Below are positions 7,958 through 16,740 of a stretch of 27,715 nucleotides of DNA, in pieces. Numbering within the stretch: position 1 is the first letter of the stretch; the number at the start of each line of letters is the position of its first letter. A program made the position numbers and the translations under genes. Under the pieces are notes generated by a model, which was given only the letters and a program-made list of their open reading frames with translations, was not told the DNA's origin and searched no databases. This stretch comes from an uncultured Muribaculaceae bacterium (lineage in GTDB: Bacteria > Bacteroidota > Bacteroidia > Bacteroidales > Muribaculaceae). The DNA is taken from assembly GCA_910584545.1 (NCBI GenBank), contig CAJUBC010000029.1, forward strand, positions 1-27,715, given 5' to 3'.

Positions 7958-9982
7958 ATGAGAAAGCAAATGAGAATTCTTATGGCTTCCTTGATGGTAT
8001 TCACCGAAGGAACCTTTTTTTTGCATACAACCTACGCCGCCACGCGTCAGGATACTGTCTCCGTGTCGGAAAGAACGCTCCAGCAGCTTGATGTTGTCGG
8101 TTCAGGACGTGACAGACGGCTGAGCTCTTCCACTCCGACCATGAAGGTTGATGCCGAGAAACTGAAGCTGACCGGCACCACCGACATATCGGATGCTATG
8201 CGACGTCTACCCGGGGTGTATCTCCGTGATTACGGTGGCGCGGGGGGAATGAAGACAGTTTCGCTCCGTGGCCTCGGCTCGCACCATACAGGAGTGATCT
8301 ATGACGGAATCATGCTTTCCGACGTACAGACAGGCCAGGTGGACATATCCAGATACAACCTCTCCGATATCGCATCCATTACTCTTAATTCCGGCGAAAC
8401 CGATGAGATATTCCTTCCTGCAAGAGCATCGGCATCCTCTTCTTCGCTTGTGGTCAATACTTTCTCCGACAAGGATTTCCTGAACCCCTCGCTCCGTCTT
8501 GACGCACGAATGTGTGTTGGAGCGTTCGGTCAGTACAACCCCTACGTGAGGATAGGAAAAAGTTTCTCCGAGAGGTTCGTGATGTCGGCCACCGCCGATT
8601 TCATCTCTTCCAAAAACAATTATCCTTATACATTAGGCACAGGAAGCAACAAGGAGACATACCGGAGGGAGAATTCGCAGATGACAGCCGGCAAGGGGGA
8701 GTTTGGCTGCTATTGGCGCCCGACATCAGCCTCTTCGTTATCCGCCAAGATCTACTATTTCGGCGCCGACAGGCATCTTCCGGGGCCGGCACTATACTAC
8801 AACCCCAAAAACAACGAGCGACTGAAGGATGAGAATACTTTTGTCCAGGCTTCGTACAGAACGCGCCTTTCAAGCGTTATCTCGCTTCAGGGTAACGCCA
8901 AGTTCAACTGGTCGCGCTCCTATTACACCGATCTGGATGAGGTGTACCCCGGAGGGCTTCTCGACCGTCGTTATTTCCAACGCGAATATTATGCGGCCGC
9001 CGCGTTACTTTACACACCGGTCAGCGGGTTGCAGCTCGATTACTCGGTGGATTGGTTTCTCAACAATCTCAACTCCAACCAGCCTAACGACGCAAGGCCA
9101 TACCGCAACAGCATCCTGCAGATGATCGGTGCGAAATACAAATACAAATGGCTGTCGATAACAGCCAAGGCCCTCTATTCGATATATCTGAACAGAGCCT
9201 TGGATGGCGACGGTGGCAAGGATGCACAGCGTCTGTCTCCCTCTTTGGGATTCTCTTTCCAACCGATGTCCAACCGTCTGCTTTTCCTGCGGGCCTCATA
9301 TAAGAACATATTCAGGATGCCGACGTTCAATGAGTTATATTTCGACCATTACGGAAGCATCAACCTGAATCCGGAAATCACCGACCAACTAAACGCCGGA
9401 GCTACCTGGAGTCTACAGGATAGGGGAGTGATAGAGGAGATTACAGTCACATGCGACGGTTATCTGAATTTTGTCAAGAACAAAATCGTGGCCATACCAT
9501 ACAACATGTTTGTCAACCGGATGATGAATCTCGGCAAAGTAAGAGTGCTCGGTCTCGACGCTACGCTCAATTCAACCCTGCGCATAGCATCCCGCCAGCG
9601 GCTCATATTAGCTGCCACCTACAGTCTACAGCGTGCGGCACCCGTGACTGATCCCGCGATGTCCGACTGGATGAAGCAGCTGGCGTACGTGCCGCTCAAT
9701 TCCGGTTCCGGTTCCATCACTTGGGACAATCCCTGGGTAACCGTCGGAGTCAGCGCCTCCGGCTGCTCCTCGCGATACACCACCAATGAGAATCTTCCCG
9801 GAACTAAGCTGCCCGGTTACATGGAGCTTAATTTCACCCTGCAGCATACCTTCCGATTCCATGGTCATAGTCTGGAACTTCGGGCAGACCTTATAAACGC
9901 GCTGGATGAGCGCTACGAGCTTGTGGCCCGTTATCCGATGCCAGGCAGGTCATGGCTGGCGTCAGTGGCGTTCAAACTGTAA
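7958..9982 (+). CDS. btuB: TonB-dependent outer-membrane cobalamin receptor BtuB
   Basis: A 674-residue outer-membrane beta-barrel that takes up cobalamin or related corrinoids using TonB energy. The start is placed at ATG 7958; ATG 7970 is also possible. The frame is open back to a GTG at 7880, but that codon lies inside the riboswitch. A signal peptide precedes TYAATRQD. A Ton-box-like LDVVG is near residue 45, followed by a plug domain (TDISDAMRRLPGVYLRDYGG, VSLRGLGSHHTGVIYDGI, ISRYNLSDIASITLNSG). The rest is barrel with many aromatic beta-strands and a C-terminus of LASVAFKL. It lacks the N-terminal carboxypeptidase-like domain of SusC proteins, as expected for BtuB. The upstream riboswitch and downstream btuG give the substrate assignment. 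Repression by B12 is the expected control. Confidence 0.92.
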   Translation: MRKQMRILMASLMVFTEGTFFLHTTYAATRQDTVSVSERTLQQLDVVGSGRDRRLSSSTPTMKVDAEKLKLTGTTDISDAMRRLPGVYLRDYGGAGGMKTVSLRGLGSHHTGVIYDGIMLSDVQTGQVDISRYNLSDIASITLNSGETDEIFLPARASASSSSLVVNTFSDKDFLNPSLRLDARMCVGAFGQYNPYVRIGKSFSERFVMSATADFISSKNNYPYTLGTGSNKETYRRENSQMTAGKGEFGCYWRPTSASSLSAKIYYFGADRHLPGPALYYNPKNNERLKDENTFVQASYRTRLSSVISLQGNAKFNWSRSYYTDLDEVYPGGLLDRRYFQREYYAAAALLYTPVSGLQLDYSVDWFLNNLNSNQPNDARPYRNSILQMIGAKYKYKWLSITAKALYSIYLNRALDGDGGKDAQRLSPSLGFSFQPMSNRLLFLRASYKNIFRMPTFNELYFDHYGSINLNPEITDQLNAGATWSLQDRGVIEEITVTCDGYLNFVKNKIVAIPYNMFVNRMMNLGKVRVLGLDATLNSTLRIASRQRLILAATYSLQRAAPVTDPAMSDWMKQLAYVPLNSGSGSITWDNPWVTVGVSASGCSSRYTTNENLPGTKLPGYMELNFTLQHTFRFHGHSLELRADLINALDERYELVARYPMPGRSWLASVAFKL

Positions 9983-10050
9983 GAAAAAGCGGTGTAGAGC
10001 GCAAAATAATGATATGATGTAAAATCAATAATAACAACACAAACAAAACA

Positions 10051-11169
10051 ATGAAGAATTACAAGAAAATCATGTTGCCGGCCTTTGTACTGGCCCTGAC
10101 ACTGGCATCATGCGAAAAGAGTGAAGAAGAACCGTGGAATCCCGACGCGCCCACCATATCCAACGGCGCGTACATCCTGAACCAGGGTAACTCCTACAAC
10201 CATATCGATGGTTCTCTCAACCTGATAGACTACACGGCATCCGCTTCCTCCCTGTCGGTATTCAAGGGTGCCAACGGACGGACACTCGGTGATTGCCCCC
10301 AGTGCGGCGTCGCCTACGGCTCGAAACTCTACATCGGCATGAGTGAGTCACGTACCATCGAGATTGTGGACCGCTCAACCTACAAGTCCCTGAAGCAGAT
10401 TCGTCTCGACGACGTGAAATTTAACGGTAAGACCCCGCGCTCGATGGTGGCTCACGATGGAGCCATCTACATCTCAATGTACGAAGGATATGTGGCGAAA
10501 CTCGATACACTCTCCGCAGCAGTCTCGGCCGAAGTGAAGGTAGGTCCCAATCCCGAGATAATGTGTCTCCACAAAGGTAAACTCTATGTGCCCAACTCCG
10601 ACGGCAACAACTACCAGGTAAGCTACGGTAAGACAGCTTCGGTGGTCGATATCAATTCCTTCACTGTGACGGATACATTCGACACCGGACTCAATCCGTA
10701 CGAGTTCTTCAGCGACGGCAACCACCTTTACCTACATTGCCGAGGCGACTACTTCACCGTTCCCGGAATGGTCTACGAAATCGGATCCGACCTTAAAGGA
10801 AAGGAAATAGCCGAAGCTACACTTGTCGGTTTTGGCGCAGGCAAACTTTATCTCGTAAACCAGCCCTATCCCAAGACAACCGAGGAGGCTGACTATAAGG
10901 TCTATGACATCGCATCCGGTAAGATATCCGACTGGAACATCGAGCGTCCGGACTATGCATCGGCCATCGCCGTTGACGAGCTGTCCGGTAAACTCCTTAT
11001 CGCATCATATATTCTCCAGACATACACCAATCCTGATGGAAGCACGTCTACCGGTGCAGACTATAACGCTCCCGGTTATGTGAACTTGTACAACTCCACA
11101 AGCTACGACTTCGAGAAGAAATTCGGTATAGGTTCAGGCCCTGCATACATCTTCTTCAACACTAAATAA
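10051..11169 (+). CDS. btuG: Surface cobalamin-binding lipoprotein BtuG (DUF5074-type beta-propeller)
   Basis: A 372-residue lipoprotein expected to sit on the cell surface over BtuB and capture cobalamin. The lipobox LASC gives Cys21 as lipidation site; the next residues, EKSEEE, are the acidic surface-export signal typical of Bacteroidota. The mature protein is a run of propeller blades (GAYILNQGNSYNHIDGSLNL, YGSKLYIGMSESRTIEIVD, LHKGKLYVPNSDGNNY, FSDGNHLYLHCRGDYF). This matches the YncE/DUF5074 fold of characterised BtuG proteins from Bacteroides. Position directly behind a riboswitch-controlled btuB (68-bp gap, no promoter motif) strongly supports the role. A CPQC pair lies near residue 90. 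No BtuF/BtuCD genes are in the window, so inner-membrane import must be encoded elsewhere. Confidence 0.9.
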   Translation: MKNYKKIMLPAFVLALTLASCEKSEEEPWNPDAPTISNGAYILNQGNSYNHIDGSLNLIDYTASASSLSVFKGANGRTLGDCPQCGVAYGSKLYIGMSESRTIEIVDRSTYKSLKQIRLDDVKFNGKTPRSMVAHDGAIYISMYEGYVAKLDTLSAAVSAEVKVGPNPEIMCLHKGKLYVPNSDGNNYQVSYGKTASVVDINSFTVTDTFDTGLNPYEFFSDGNHLYLHCRGDYFTVPGMVYEIGSDLKGKEIAEATLVGFGAGKLYLVNQPYPKTTEEADYKVYDIASGKISDWNIERPDYASAIAVDELSGKLLIASYILQTYTNPDGSTSTGADYNAPGYVNLYNSTSYDFEKKFGIGSGPAYIFFNTK

Positions 11170-11224
11170 AAAGCCCTGTATCACAACCTCTTCTCCATGC
11201 TGTGATTCCTATTGATCAACCTTG

Positions 11225-11264
11225 CCGTCCCGCTGCGAACTTTTGCAGCGGGACGGTTGTTTTC
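11225..11264 (+). terminator. Rho-independent terminator after btuG
   Basis: CCGTCCCGCTGC (11225-11236) pairs perfectly over 12 bp with GCAGCGGGACGG (11245-11256), loop GAACTTTT, followed by TTGTTTT. It also lies upstream of the sod gene, showing that the sod frame open across it is not translated there. Confidence 0.88.
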
Positions 11265-11333
11265 ATATTGGTGATTCTCTATCGGATTCACCCGTTTCTC
11301 TATAATCACACAATCCTGAAAATAGATAAAGCT

Positions 11334-11912
11334 ATGAAATACAACCAGCCAAGACTACCGTATCCCGTCGATGCACTCCAGCCCGTGATATCGGCGAGGA
11401 CAGTGGATTTTCATTACGGAAAACATGAGAAGGCCTATATCGACACCCTCAACTCCCTGATAGAGGGGACGGAATACGCCGATATGTCGCTCGAGGAAAT
11501 CATAGTTAAGAGCGATGGAAAACTCTTCAACAATGCCGCGCAGGCGTGGAACCATATATTCTATTTCTTCCAGTTCGCACCGGACGGACTCAAGGAGCCC
11601 ACCGGACGGCTCAAGGAGAAAATCGACGAGCAGTTCGGCAGTTTCGAGGAATTCAAGAAGAAATTCGAGGAAGCCGGCGCCACGCTGTTCGGTTCCGGTT
11701 GGGTATGGCTCTCGTGCGACGATAAGGGGGAGCTCTATATCACCCAGGGTGGAAACGCCTCCAATCCGATGACCGACGGTCTCAGGCCTCTTCTTACCTT
11801 CGATGTATGGGAGCATGCCTACTATCTCGATTATCAGAACAAACGGGCGGATTATCTCCATCGCCTCTGGGACATCGTGGACTGGGACATTATAGGAATC
11901 CGTTATAGCTGA
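11334..11912 (+). CDS. sodB: Superoxide dismutase, Fe-type or cambialistic Fe/Mn
   Basis: A 192-residue cytoplasmic superoxide dismutase converting superoxide to H2O2 and O2. The start is ATG 11334, giving MKYNQPRLPY like other bacterial FeSODs; the frame continues upstream to 11202 but that part crosses the btuG terminator and is not SOD-like. Metal ligands are His27 (VDFHYGKH), His74 (AWNHIFYF), Asp157 and His161 (TFDVWEHAYY). The second-sphere Gln is Gln70 in NNAAQAWNH, the FeSOD position, so Fe-type or cambialistic is more likely than strict Mn. Bacteroides and Porphyromonas SODs are known to be cambialistic. It is probably monocistronic. I could not find a clear TAnnTTTG element in the 69 bp between the terminator and the start codon. 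Confidence 0.95.
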   Translation: MKYNQPRLPYPVDALQPVISARTVDFHYGKHEKAYIDTLNSLIEGTEYADMSLEEIIVKSDGKLFNNAAQAWNHIFYFFQFAPDGLKEPTGRLKEKIDEQFGSFEEFKKKFEEAGATLFGSGWVWLSCDDKGELYITQGGNASNPMTDGLRPLLTFDVWEHAYYLDYQNKRADYLHRLWDIVDWDIIGIRYS

Positions 11913-11976
11913 TTTGCCATGCACGCATTCCGCATTATTTCGCTCCTATAGATGCGGTAAATTCGGCAATATTTGT

Positions 11977-11984
11977 TAATTTTG
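11977..11984 (+). promoter_or_regulatory. Probable promoter (-7 element) for rsfS-ftsH
   Basis: TAATTTTG matches the Bacteroidota -7 element exactly. No TTTG is present at the -33 distance. The implied start near 11988 gives a leader of about 135 nt before rsfS. Confidence 0.65.
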
Positions 11985-12000
11985 TGCAAAAATCGGTTTT

Positions 12001-12088
12001 ACGCCATTTTTTTCGCGGTTTCCGCGATAGAAATGGCGTGAAATTTGTTAGGAGAGTGTATCGATACTTTATATAGGTATATCCTCTC
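12001..12088 (+). promoter_or_regulatory. Structured 5' leader of rsfS: two hairpins of unknown role
   Basis: Hairpin 1: ACGCCATTT (12001-12009) pairs perfectly with AAATGGCGT (12031-12039), and TCGCGG (12013-12018) pairs with CCGCGA (12022-12027). The two helices are joined by a 3x3 internal loop (TTT/TAG) and capped by TTT. Hairpin 2: GGAGAGTGTAT (12051-12061) pairs imperfectly with ATATCCTCTCT (12079-12089). It encloses the palindrome GTATCGATAC (12058-12067), which overlaps one arm and could form an alternative fold. Neither hairpin is followed by a T-run, so neither looks like a simple terminator. I recognise no known RNA family. Confidence 0.5.
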
Positions 12089-12122
12089 TCTACCATAATT
12101 ACAAATTCTGAATTTATACATC

Positions 12123-12473
12123 ATGCATAACCTCTCGACAACCGTGATTGATGCGATACAAGATAAGAAAGGGAGACGCATCACGGAAATCGACCTTTCC
12201 TCGATAGAATCGGCTCCGGCCTCCGGATTCGTGATATGCGAGGGCAATTCCACCTCTCAGGTGTCGGCAATCGCCGACAATATCCGGGAAGAAGTCTACC
12301 GACAGACCGGCCTGAAACCATACAATTACGACGGTTACCGCAATTCGCAATGGATTGTGATCGACTACGGAACCCTGATGGTCCATGTATTTCTTCCCGA
12401 TGTGAGGGAGTACTACAATATAGAAGACCTCTGGAGTGATGCCGGTATCACCAATATTCCGGACCTCGACTGA
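12123..12473 (+). CDS. rsfS: Ribosome silencing factor RsfS (Iojap family)
   Basis: A 116-residue full-length RsfS/YbeB/Iojap protein, which binds ribosomal protein L14 on the 50S subunit and blocks joining with 30S in starvation or stationary phase. The family core is visible: alternating strands and helices, NSTSQVSAIADNIREEVYRQ, and the diagnostic QWIVIDYGTLMVHVFLPDVR followed by YYNIEDLWSDA. The start ATG at 12123 fits the family length. It precedes ftsH by 38 bp with no promoter between, an rsfS-ftsH pairing that I believe is usual in Bacteroidales. Its leader is unusually long and structured, which suggests control at the RNA level; that is inference. Confidence 0.93.
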   Translation: MHNLSTTVIDAIQDKKGRRITEIDLSSIESAPASGFVICEGNSTSQVSAIADNIREEVYRQTGLKPYNYDGYRNSQWIVIDYGTLMVHVFLPDVREYYNIEDLWSDAGITNIPDLD

Positions 12474-12511
12474 CAGCCATCGTAAGAAACCAACTCTAAA
12501 TCAACGAACTC

Positions 12512-14563
12512 ATGAGCATCATGCCACCTAAAAAGAATAAGAGCAAGAACAATAACGGTCAGGGCAAGCGTCCGCTGTTCTCCATGTACTGGATGTATGG
12601 CCTGATAATAATGTCGCTCCTCGCGCTGTACTATTTCCAGGACGGCTCCCAGACCAAGAACGTCGACTGGACCCAGTTCGAGGCCGCCGCGCAGAACGGA
12701 GAACTCAGCAAGATAGTGGTCCTCCCCGAGCAGCGCACGGCAGAGGGAATCCTCACTGAGAAAGCCGCGAAGAAATATCATTTCAATACCCAGAACGGCG
12801 TTCAGGGTGAAATGAAACTCAACACCACGATTCCGTCCACCGATAAGATTCAGGAAAAGATAGATTCCTGGAACGCCGCCCTCGTGGCTGAGGGCAAGCC
12901 GGAGATACAGGTGAATTATGAGAAAGGCAGCGACCTGATGAAGCTTTTCTGGTACTTCGGCCCGGTGATACTCATCTTCGTCTTCATGTACTTCATGTCG
13001 AAACGGATGACCGGCGGAGCCGGAGGCGGAGGTATCTTCAATGTCGGCAAATCTAAGGCCACTGTGTTCGACAAGAACAACGGTACGAACGTGACATTCA
13101 AGGATGTGGCAGGACTTCACGAGGCCAAGGTCGAGATCGAGGAGATTGTGGAGTTCCTGAAAAATCCGCAGAGATATACCGAACTCGGAGCCAAGATTCC
13201 AAAGGGTGCGCTCCTCGTAGGTCCTCCGGGAACCGGTAAGACCCTGCTCGCCAAGGCTGTGGCCGGTGAGGCGGATGTTCCGTTCCTTTCCATGTCAGGA
13301 TCCGATTTCGTGGAGATGTTTGTCGGTGTCGGTGCCGCACGCGTCCGCGACCTCTTCAAGCAGGCCAAAGAGAAGGCTCCCTGCATCGTGTTTATCGACG
13401 AGATCGACGCCGTGGGCCGCGCCCGAGGCCGCAACCCGAACATGGGAAGCAATGACGAGCGCGAGAACACCCTTAACCAGTTGCTCACCGCCATGGACGG
13501 TTTCCAGAGCAACAATGGCGTGATATGTCTCGCCGCGACCAACCGTGCCGACATGCTCGACAAGGCTCTGCTGCGTCCCGGCCGTTTCGACCGTCAGATC
13601 TATGTGGACCTTCCCGAACTCACCGACCGGGAGGAGATTTTCAATGTCCACCTGCGCAATATAAAGTGTAACAGCAAGCTCGACGTGGAGAAACTGGCCC
13701 GTCAGACCCAGGGATTCTCCGGAGCGGACATCGCCAACGTCTGCAATGAGGCGGCCCTTATCGCTGCGCGTAACAATAAAGATGCGGTCGACTGGGATGA
13801 TTTCATGGCGGCCATCGACCGCATTGTGGGTGGTCTCGAGAAGAAATCGCGCGTCATAACCGATGAGGAGAAACTGGCCATCGCCACTCACGAGGCCGGA
13901 CACGCCACAGTGACATGGATGATAAAGTACGGCAATCCTCTCGTAAAGGTCACCATTGTTCCCCGTGGCCGCGCACTCGGAGCCGCATGGTACGCTCCCG
14001 AGGAACGTCAGATAATCCCGACACAGGCTCTTCTCGACACCATGTGCGGTCTACTTGCAGGCCGTGCCGCTGAGGATGTGTTCCTTGGTCAGGTAGGTAC
14101 CGGAGCAAGCGATGATCTGGAGAAGTGTACCAAGATAGCCCGTTCGCTCGTGCTTGTCTACGGCATGAGCGACAAACTTCCCAATCTGAACTATAACGAC
14201 TCCTCCGGTCAGGACATGGGTTTCACAAAACCCTATTCCGAGGATACGGCAGAGATCATCGACTCGGAGGTGAAGCGGATTGTCAACGAGCAGTACGAGC
14301 GCGCCAAGGAGATTCTCCGGAAATATGCACGTCAGCACAACGAGATACGCGACCTGCTTGTGGAGCATGAGGTGATCTATCACGACGATGTGGAGAAAAT
14401 TCTCGGCAAACGTCAGTGGAAATCGCGTACCGACGAGATTCTGGAAATCAACCGCAAGGAGAGCAGACCGCAGATCGGGGGTCCTGCTCCGGCCGATGAT
14501 GCCGAAGGCGACGGAACGCCTCCTCCCTTCAATCCCCATCCCTCTCTCCCGAGGGAAGGGTGA
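12512..14563 (+). CDS. ftsH: ATP-dependent zinc metalloprotease FtsH
   Basis: A 683-residue inner-membrane AAA+ protease degrading misfolded membrane proteins and short-lived regulators. Residues 24-42 and 145-163 are two membrane segments flanking a periplasmic domain. Walker A is GPPGTGKT (237-244), Walker B VFIDEID (293-299), and the second region of homology ATNRADMLDKALLRPGRFDR (342-361). The zinc motif is HEAGH (460-464), and an Asp in ASDDLEK is the likely third ligand. Start is ATG 12512; ATG 12521 is an in-frame alternative. The C-terminal tail, PPPFNPHPSLPREG, is low complexity and its last codons lie in DNA that also encodes the end of the opposing kinase. No terminator follows, and no cdsA-like gene, which I would have expected next. 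Confidence 0.96.
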   Translation: MSIMPPKKNKSKNNNGQGKRPLFSMYWMYGLIIMSLLALYYFQDGSQTKNVDWTQFEAAAQNGELSKIVVLPEQRTAEGILTEKAAKKYHFNTQNGVQGEMKLNTTIPSTDKIQEKIDSWNAALVAEGKPEIQVNYEKGSDLMKLFWYFGPVILIFVFMYFMSKRMTGGAGGGGIFNVGKSKATVFDKNNGTNVTFKDVAGLHEAKVEIEEIVEFLKNPQRYTELGAKIPKGALLVGPPGTGKTLLAKAVAGEADVPFLSMSGSDFVEMFVGVGAARVRDLFKQAKEKAPCIVFIDEIDAVGRARGRNPNMGSNDERENTLNQLLTAMDGFQSNNGVICLAATNRADMLDKALLRPGRFDRQIYVDLPELTDREEIFNVHLRNIKCNSKLDVEKLARQTQGFSGADIANVCNEAALIAARNNKDAVDWDDFMAAIDRIVGGLEKKSRVITDEEKLAIATHEAGHATVTWMIKYGNPLVKVTIVPRGRALGAAWYAPEERQIIPTQALLDTMCGLLAGRAAEDVFLGQVGTGASDDLEKCTKIARSLVLVYGMSDKLPNLNYNDSSGQDMGFTKPYSEDTAEIIDSEVKRIVNEQYERAKEILRKYARQHNEIRDLLVEHEVIYHDDVEKILGKRQWKSRTDEILEINRKESRPQIGGPAPADDAEGDGTPPPFNPHPSLPREG

Positions 14564-15989
14564 TGCTGAAAGTAAGTCCTCCCGACTGATTTATAGTGAC
14601 AGTGATGTCGCCACCGTGCCAGAGCACGGCGTTCTTGACGATAGCAAGGCCGAGTCCGGTGCCTCCAAGGCTTCTGGACCGGCCTTTTTCCAATCGGTAG
14701 AATCGTTCGAAGAGGTGGGGGATATGTACGGCCGGCACTCCGCAGCCATCGTCCGAAACGGTGATTAGCTGTTTCCCGTTGTCCAGTCTCAGCATCTTCA
14801 TGTCTATACGCGTGCAACCGGAATATCTGATGGCATTGTCTATGAGGTTGCCGAATATGGACATCATAAGAGATACGTTGCCGTTGAGAGGGGATGAGTC
14901 CTTTATGCCGTTATGGATGACGACTCCTTTCTCCTTCGCTATGAGTTCGAATTCCGTGCAGACTTCGGCCGCGATTTCATCGATGTCGACGGTCTCGCGT
15001 GCTATCGCGTCGCCTCCATAGTCCAGTCTGGTGATCAGCGACACATCCGAAAGCAGGCTGTTAAGCCGTTCGCATGCCGATTCCGCTCCTGTGAGAAATC
15101 TGAGACGTTTATCCGGTGCCATGTCCGGGTGAGTGATGAGAGTGTCGAGGCATGCTTTGATGGATGCGACGGGTGTCTTCAACTCGTGGTTTATGTTGTT
15201 GGTGAGCTGATGCTTTATTCTGATTTTGTCCCGTTCTTCACGCATGGCTATCTTGTGCTGGGCATCGCGGTCGGCCAGTGCTTTCTGCAGTCTGGAATAA
15301 AGCAGCACTATATGGTTGGAGATATTGCCGAGTTCATCATTCGGGAAAGGCTTTGCATCAAAGAAACTTTCTCCGCTTTCAGCCTTCTCGGCGAACTCAT
15401 TGAGCCTCTCTACGTTGCGGCCGAGCCTCCGTGTCGCGAAAAATCCTATCACGCACATTACGGCCGTGACCGCCACCATGAACCATAGGAAAGCGTAGTC
15501 GGCGGCAAGCAACTGGTTAAGGGTAACAGTATACGGTACTGCCGTGCGTATCAGGAAGCGGTCGGAAGCAAGTGCTGAGTAGAAATAAACGTCTCCCGTG
15601 CTCTCGCTGTGTCTGCGCAGGTCAAAGCCGGATCCATACTTCAAAGCGTCCCTTACCTCCTTGCGCGAGAGATGACTGTTGCCGGGCAGTGAATCTACCA
15701 GATTATCGTAAATAAGCCGGCCCTCCCGGGAAATGAGGCTTACGCGCAACTCCGGGAAACCGGGCTTGATCCACATGACGGCTTCCTCGATGCTTTTTCC
15801 GTCTGCCATTTCGGCGATCAGTTCCTCATTGAGCACCTGCAGTCGTGAGTTCATCTCATCGGCCTTATACTCCTTCTCCCTGTGATATTGGAATATGGCG
15901 AAGCATCCAAGCAGGAAAATGGAATATATCACAAGGGCCCCGTAGAGCCTCTTGTGATAGGAAATCCTAAATCTTGAAGCCATAGCCAT
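14529..15989 (-). CDS. Membrane-bound sensor histidine kinase
   Basis: A 486-residue two-component sensor. Membrane segments lie at about 15-34 and 165-186, flanking a periplasmic domain of about 130 residues. A HAMP-like linker follows (about 187-240). The H-box is NNINHELKTPVASI with phospho-acceptor His268. The ATPase domain has the N-box NLIDNAIRYS (Asn385), G1 DDGCGVP (413-419), F-box HLFERFYR and G2 GGTGLGLAIV (442-451). The gene starts inside the response-regulator gene (23-bp overlap), indicating translational coupling and making them a cognate pair. An in-frame Met at 15983 is an alternative start. Its 3' end overlaps ftsH by 35 bp on the opposite strand. The signal is unknown. Confidence 0.93.
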   Translation of the reverse strand: MAMASRFRISYHKRLYGALVIYSIFLLGCFAIFQYHREKEYKADEMNSRLQVLNEELIAEMADGKSIEEAVMWIKPGFPELRVSLISREGRLIYDNLVDSLPGNSHLSRKEVRDALKYGSGFDLRRHSESTGDVYFYSALASDRFLIRTAVPYTVTLNQLLAADYAFLWFMVAVTAVMCVIGFFATRRLGRNVERLNEFAEKAESGESFFDAKPFPNDELGNISNHIVLLYSRLQKALADRDAQHKIAMREERDKIRIKHQLTNNINHELKTPVASIKACLDTLITHPDMAPDKRLRFLTGAESACERLNSLLSDVSLITRLDYGGDAIARETVDIDEIAAEVCTEFELIAKEKGVVIHNGIKDSSPLNGNVSLMMSIFGNLIDNAIRYSGCTRIDMKMLRLDNGKQLITVSDDGCGVPAVHIPHLFERFYRLEKGRSRSLGGTGLGLAIVKNAVLWHGGDITVTINQSGGLTFSITLPSGERDGD

Positions 15990-16674
15990 AACCCGACCGG
16001 GTGACGATGTTCCTGCCGTAGTTCCCTATCTTGGAGCGAAGGCGCGTGATGTTGACATCTACCACGCGGTCTACCACCACCACCTGCTCGGGCCATATTC
16101 TTGTCAGAAGTTCCTCTCTGGAGAATATCTTCCCCTTATTTGCGAGCATAAGCGATAGAATCTCGAATTCTTTCTTGGGAAGTCGCACCTCATTGCCGTC
16201 CACCATGCACTGTTTGCTTTCCGGAAATACCTTTAGGCCGTTGTATTCAAGCGACTGCTGGCTGTCGGCGTTTTCCGCCGGGACCGTGCGTCGCAGCACG
16301 GCACGGATTCGGGCCAGTACATTGCGTATGGAGTAGGGCTTCGTGATATAGTCATCGGCACCGAGATCGAGACCATTCACCATCTCATCCTCAGTGTCGC
16401 GGGCGGTGCAGAATATTATGGGTATGTTTCCGGTATCTTCACGGTTCTTGATTATCTTGGCCAGCTGGGTGCCGCTGATCTCTCCCATCATAACGTCGAG
16501 AAGGAAAAGGGAATAGGCACTCAGATCAAGAGTGAGTGCCTCCTCGGCGCTGTAAGCCACATCTACCTCGAACCCTTCTTCCTCAATATTGAAACGCAAT
16601 GCCTCGCAAAGCGTCTCCTCGTCATCTACTATCAGTATCCGTGCCGGACGTTCCTTTTCTATGCCTTCTTCCAT
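15967..16674 (-). CDS. OmpR/PhoB-family response regulator
   Basis: A 235-residue DNA-binding regulator. The receiver domain (about 12-128) has the acidic pair Asp17/Asp18, phospho-acceptor Asp60 in LFLLDVMMG, Thr90 (FCTARD) and Lys112 (DDYITKPYS). The C-terminal winged helix (about 140-235) shows LPKKEFEILSLMLANKGKIF, then REELLTRIW, VVDVNITRLRSKIG and TRSGYGYGFKI. It is the first gene of a two-gene operon with the kinase and is read away from the Omp28-like pair. Sequence differs from what I remember of Bacteroides RprY, so I give no gene name. The divergent 273-bp spacer is a natural place for its binding sites. Confidence 0.94.
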   Translation of the reverse strand: MEEGIEKERPARILIVDDEETLCEALRFNIEEEGFEVDVAYSAEEALTLDLSAYSLFLLDVMMGEISGTQLAKIIKNREDTGNIPIIFCTARDTEDEMVNGLDLGADDYITKPYSIRNVLARIRAVLRRTVPAENADSQQSLEYNGLKVFPESKQCMVDGNEVRLPKKEFEILSLMLANKGKIFSREELLTRIWPEQVVVVDRVVDVNITRLRSKIGNYGRNIVTRSGYGYGFKI

Positions 16675-16740
16675 AGCGTATTTCGGTCAGTTTCTTAGAT
16701 ATATGTGTGGCAGGCGTGTAAGCCTGAATCGTCCACGCCG

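Noticed and set aside
11202..11333. Extended start of the superoxide dismutase
   Set aside because: The added 44 residues span the btuG terminator and have no match to SOD N-termini; the normal N-terminus begins at 11334.
15967..16674. Naming the regulator and kinase RprY/RprX
   Set aside because: The receiver sequence does not match my memory of RprY closely enough; only the OmpR/PhoB family is supported.
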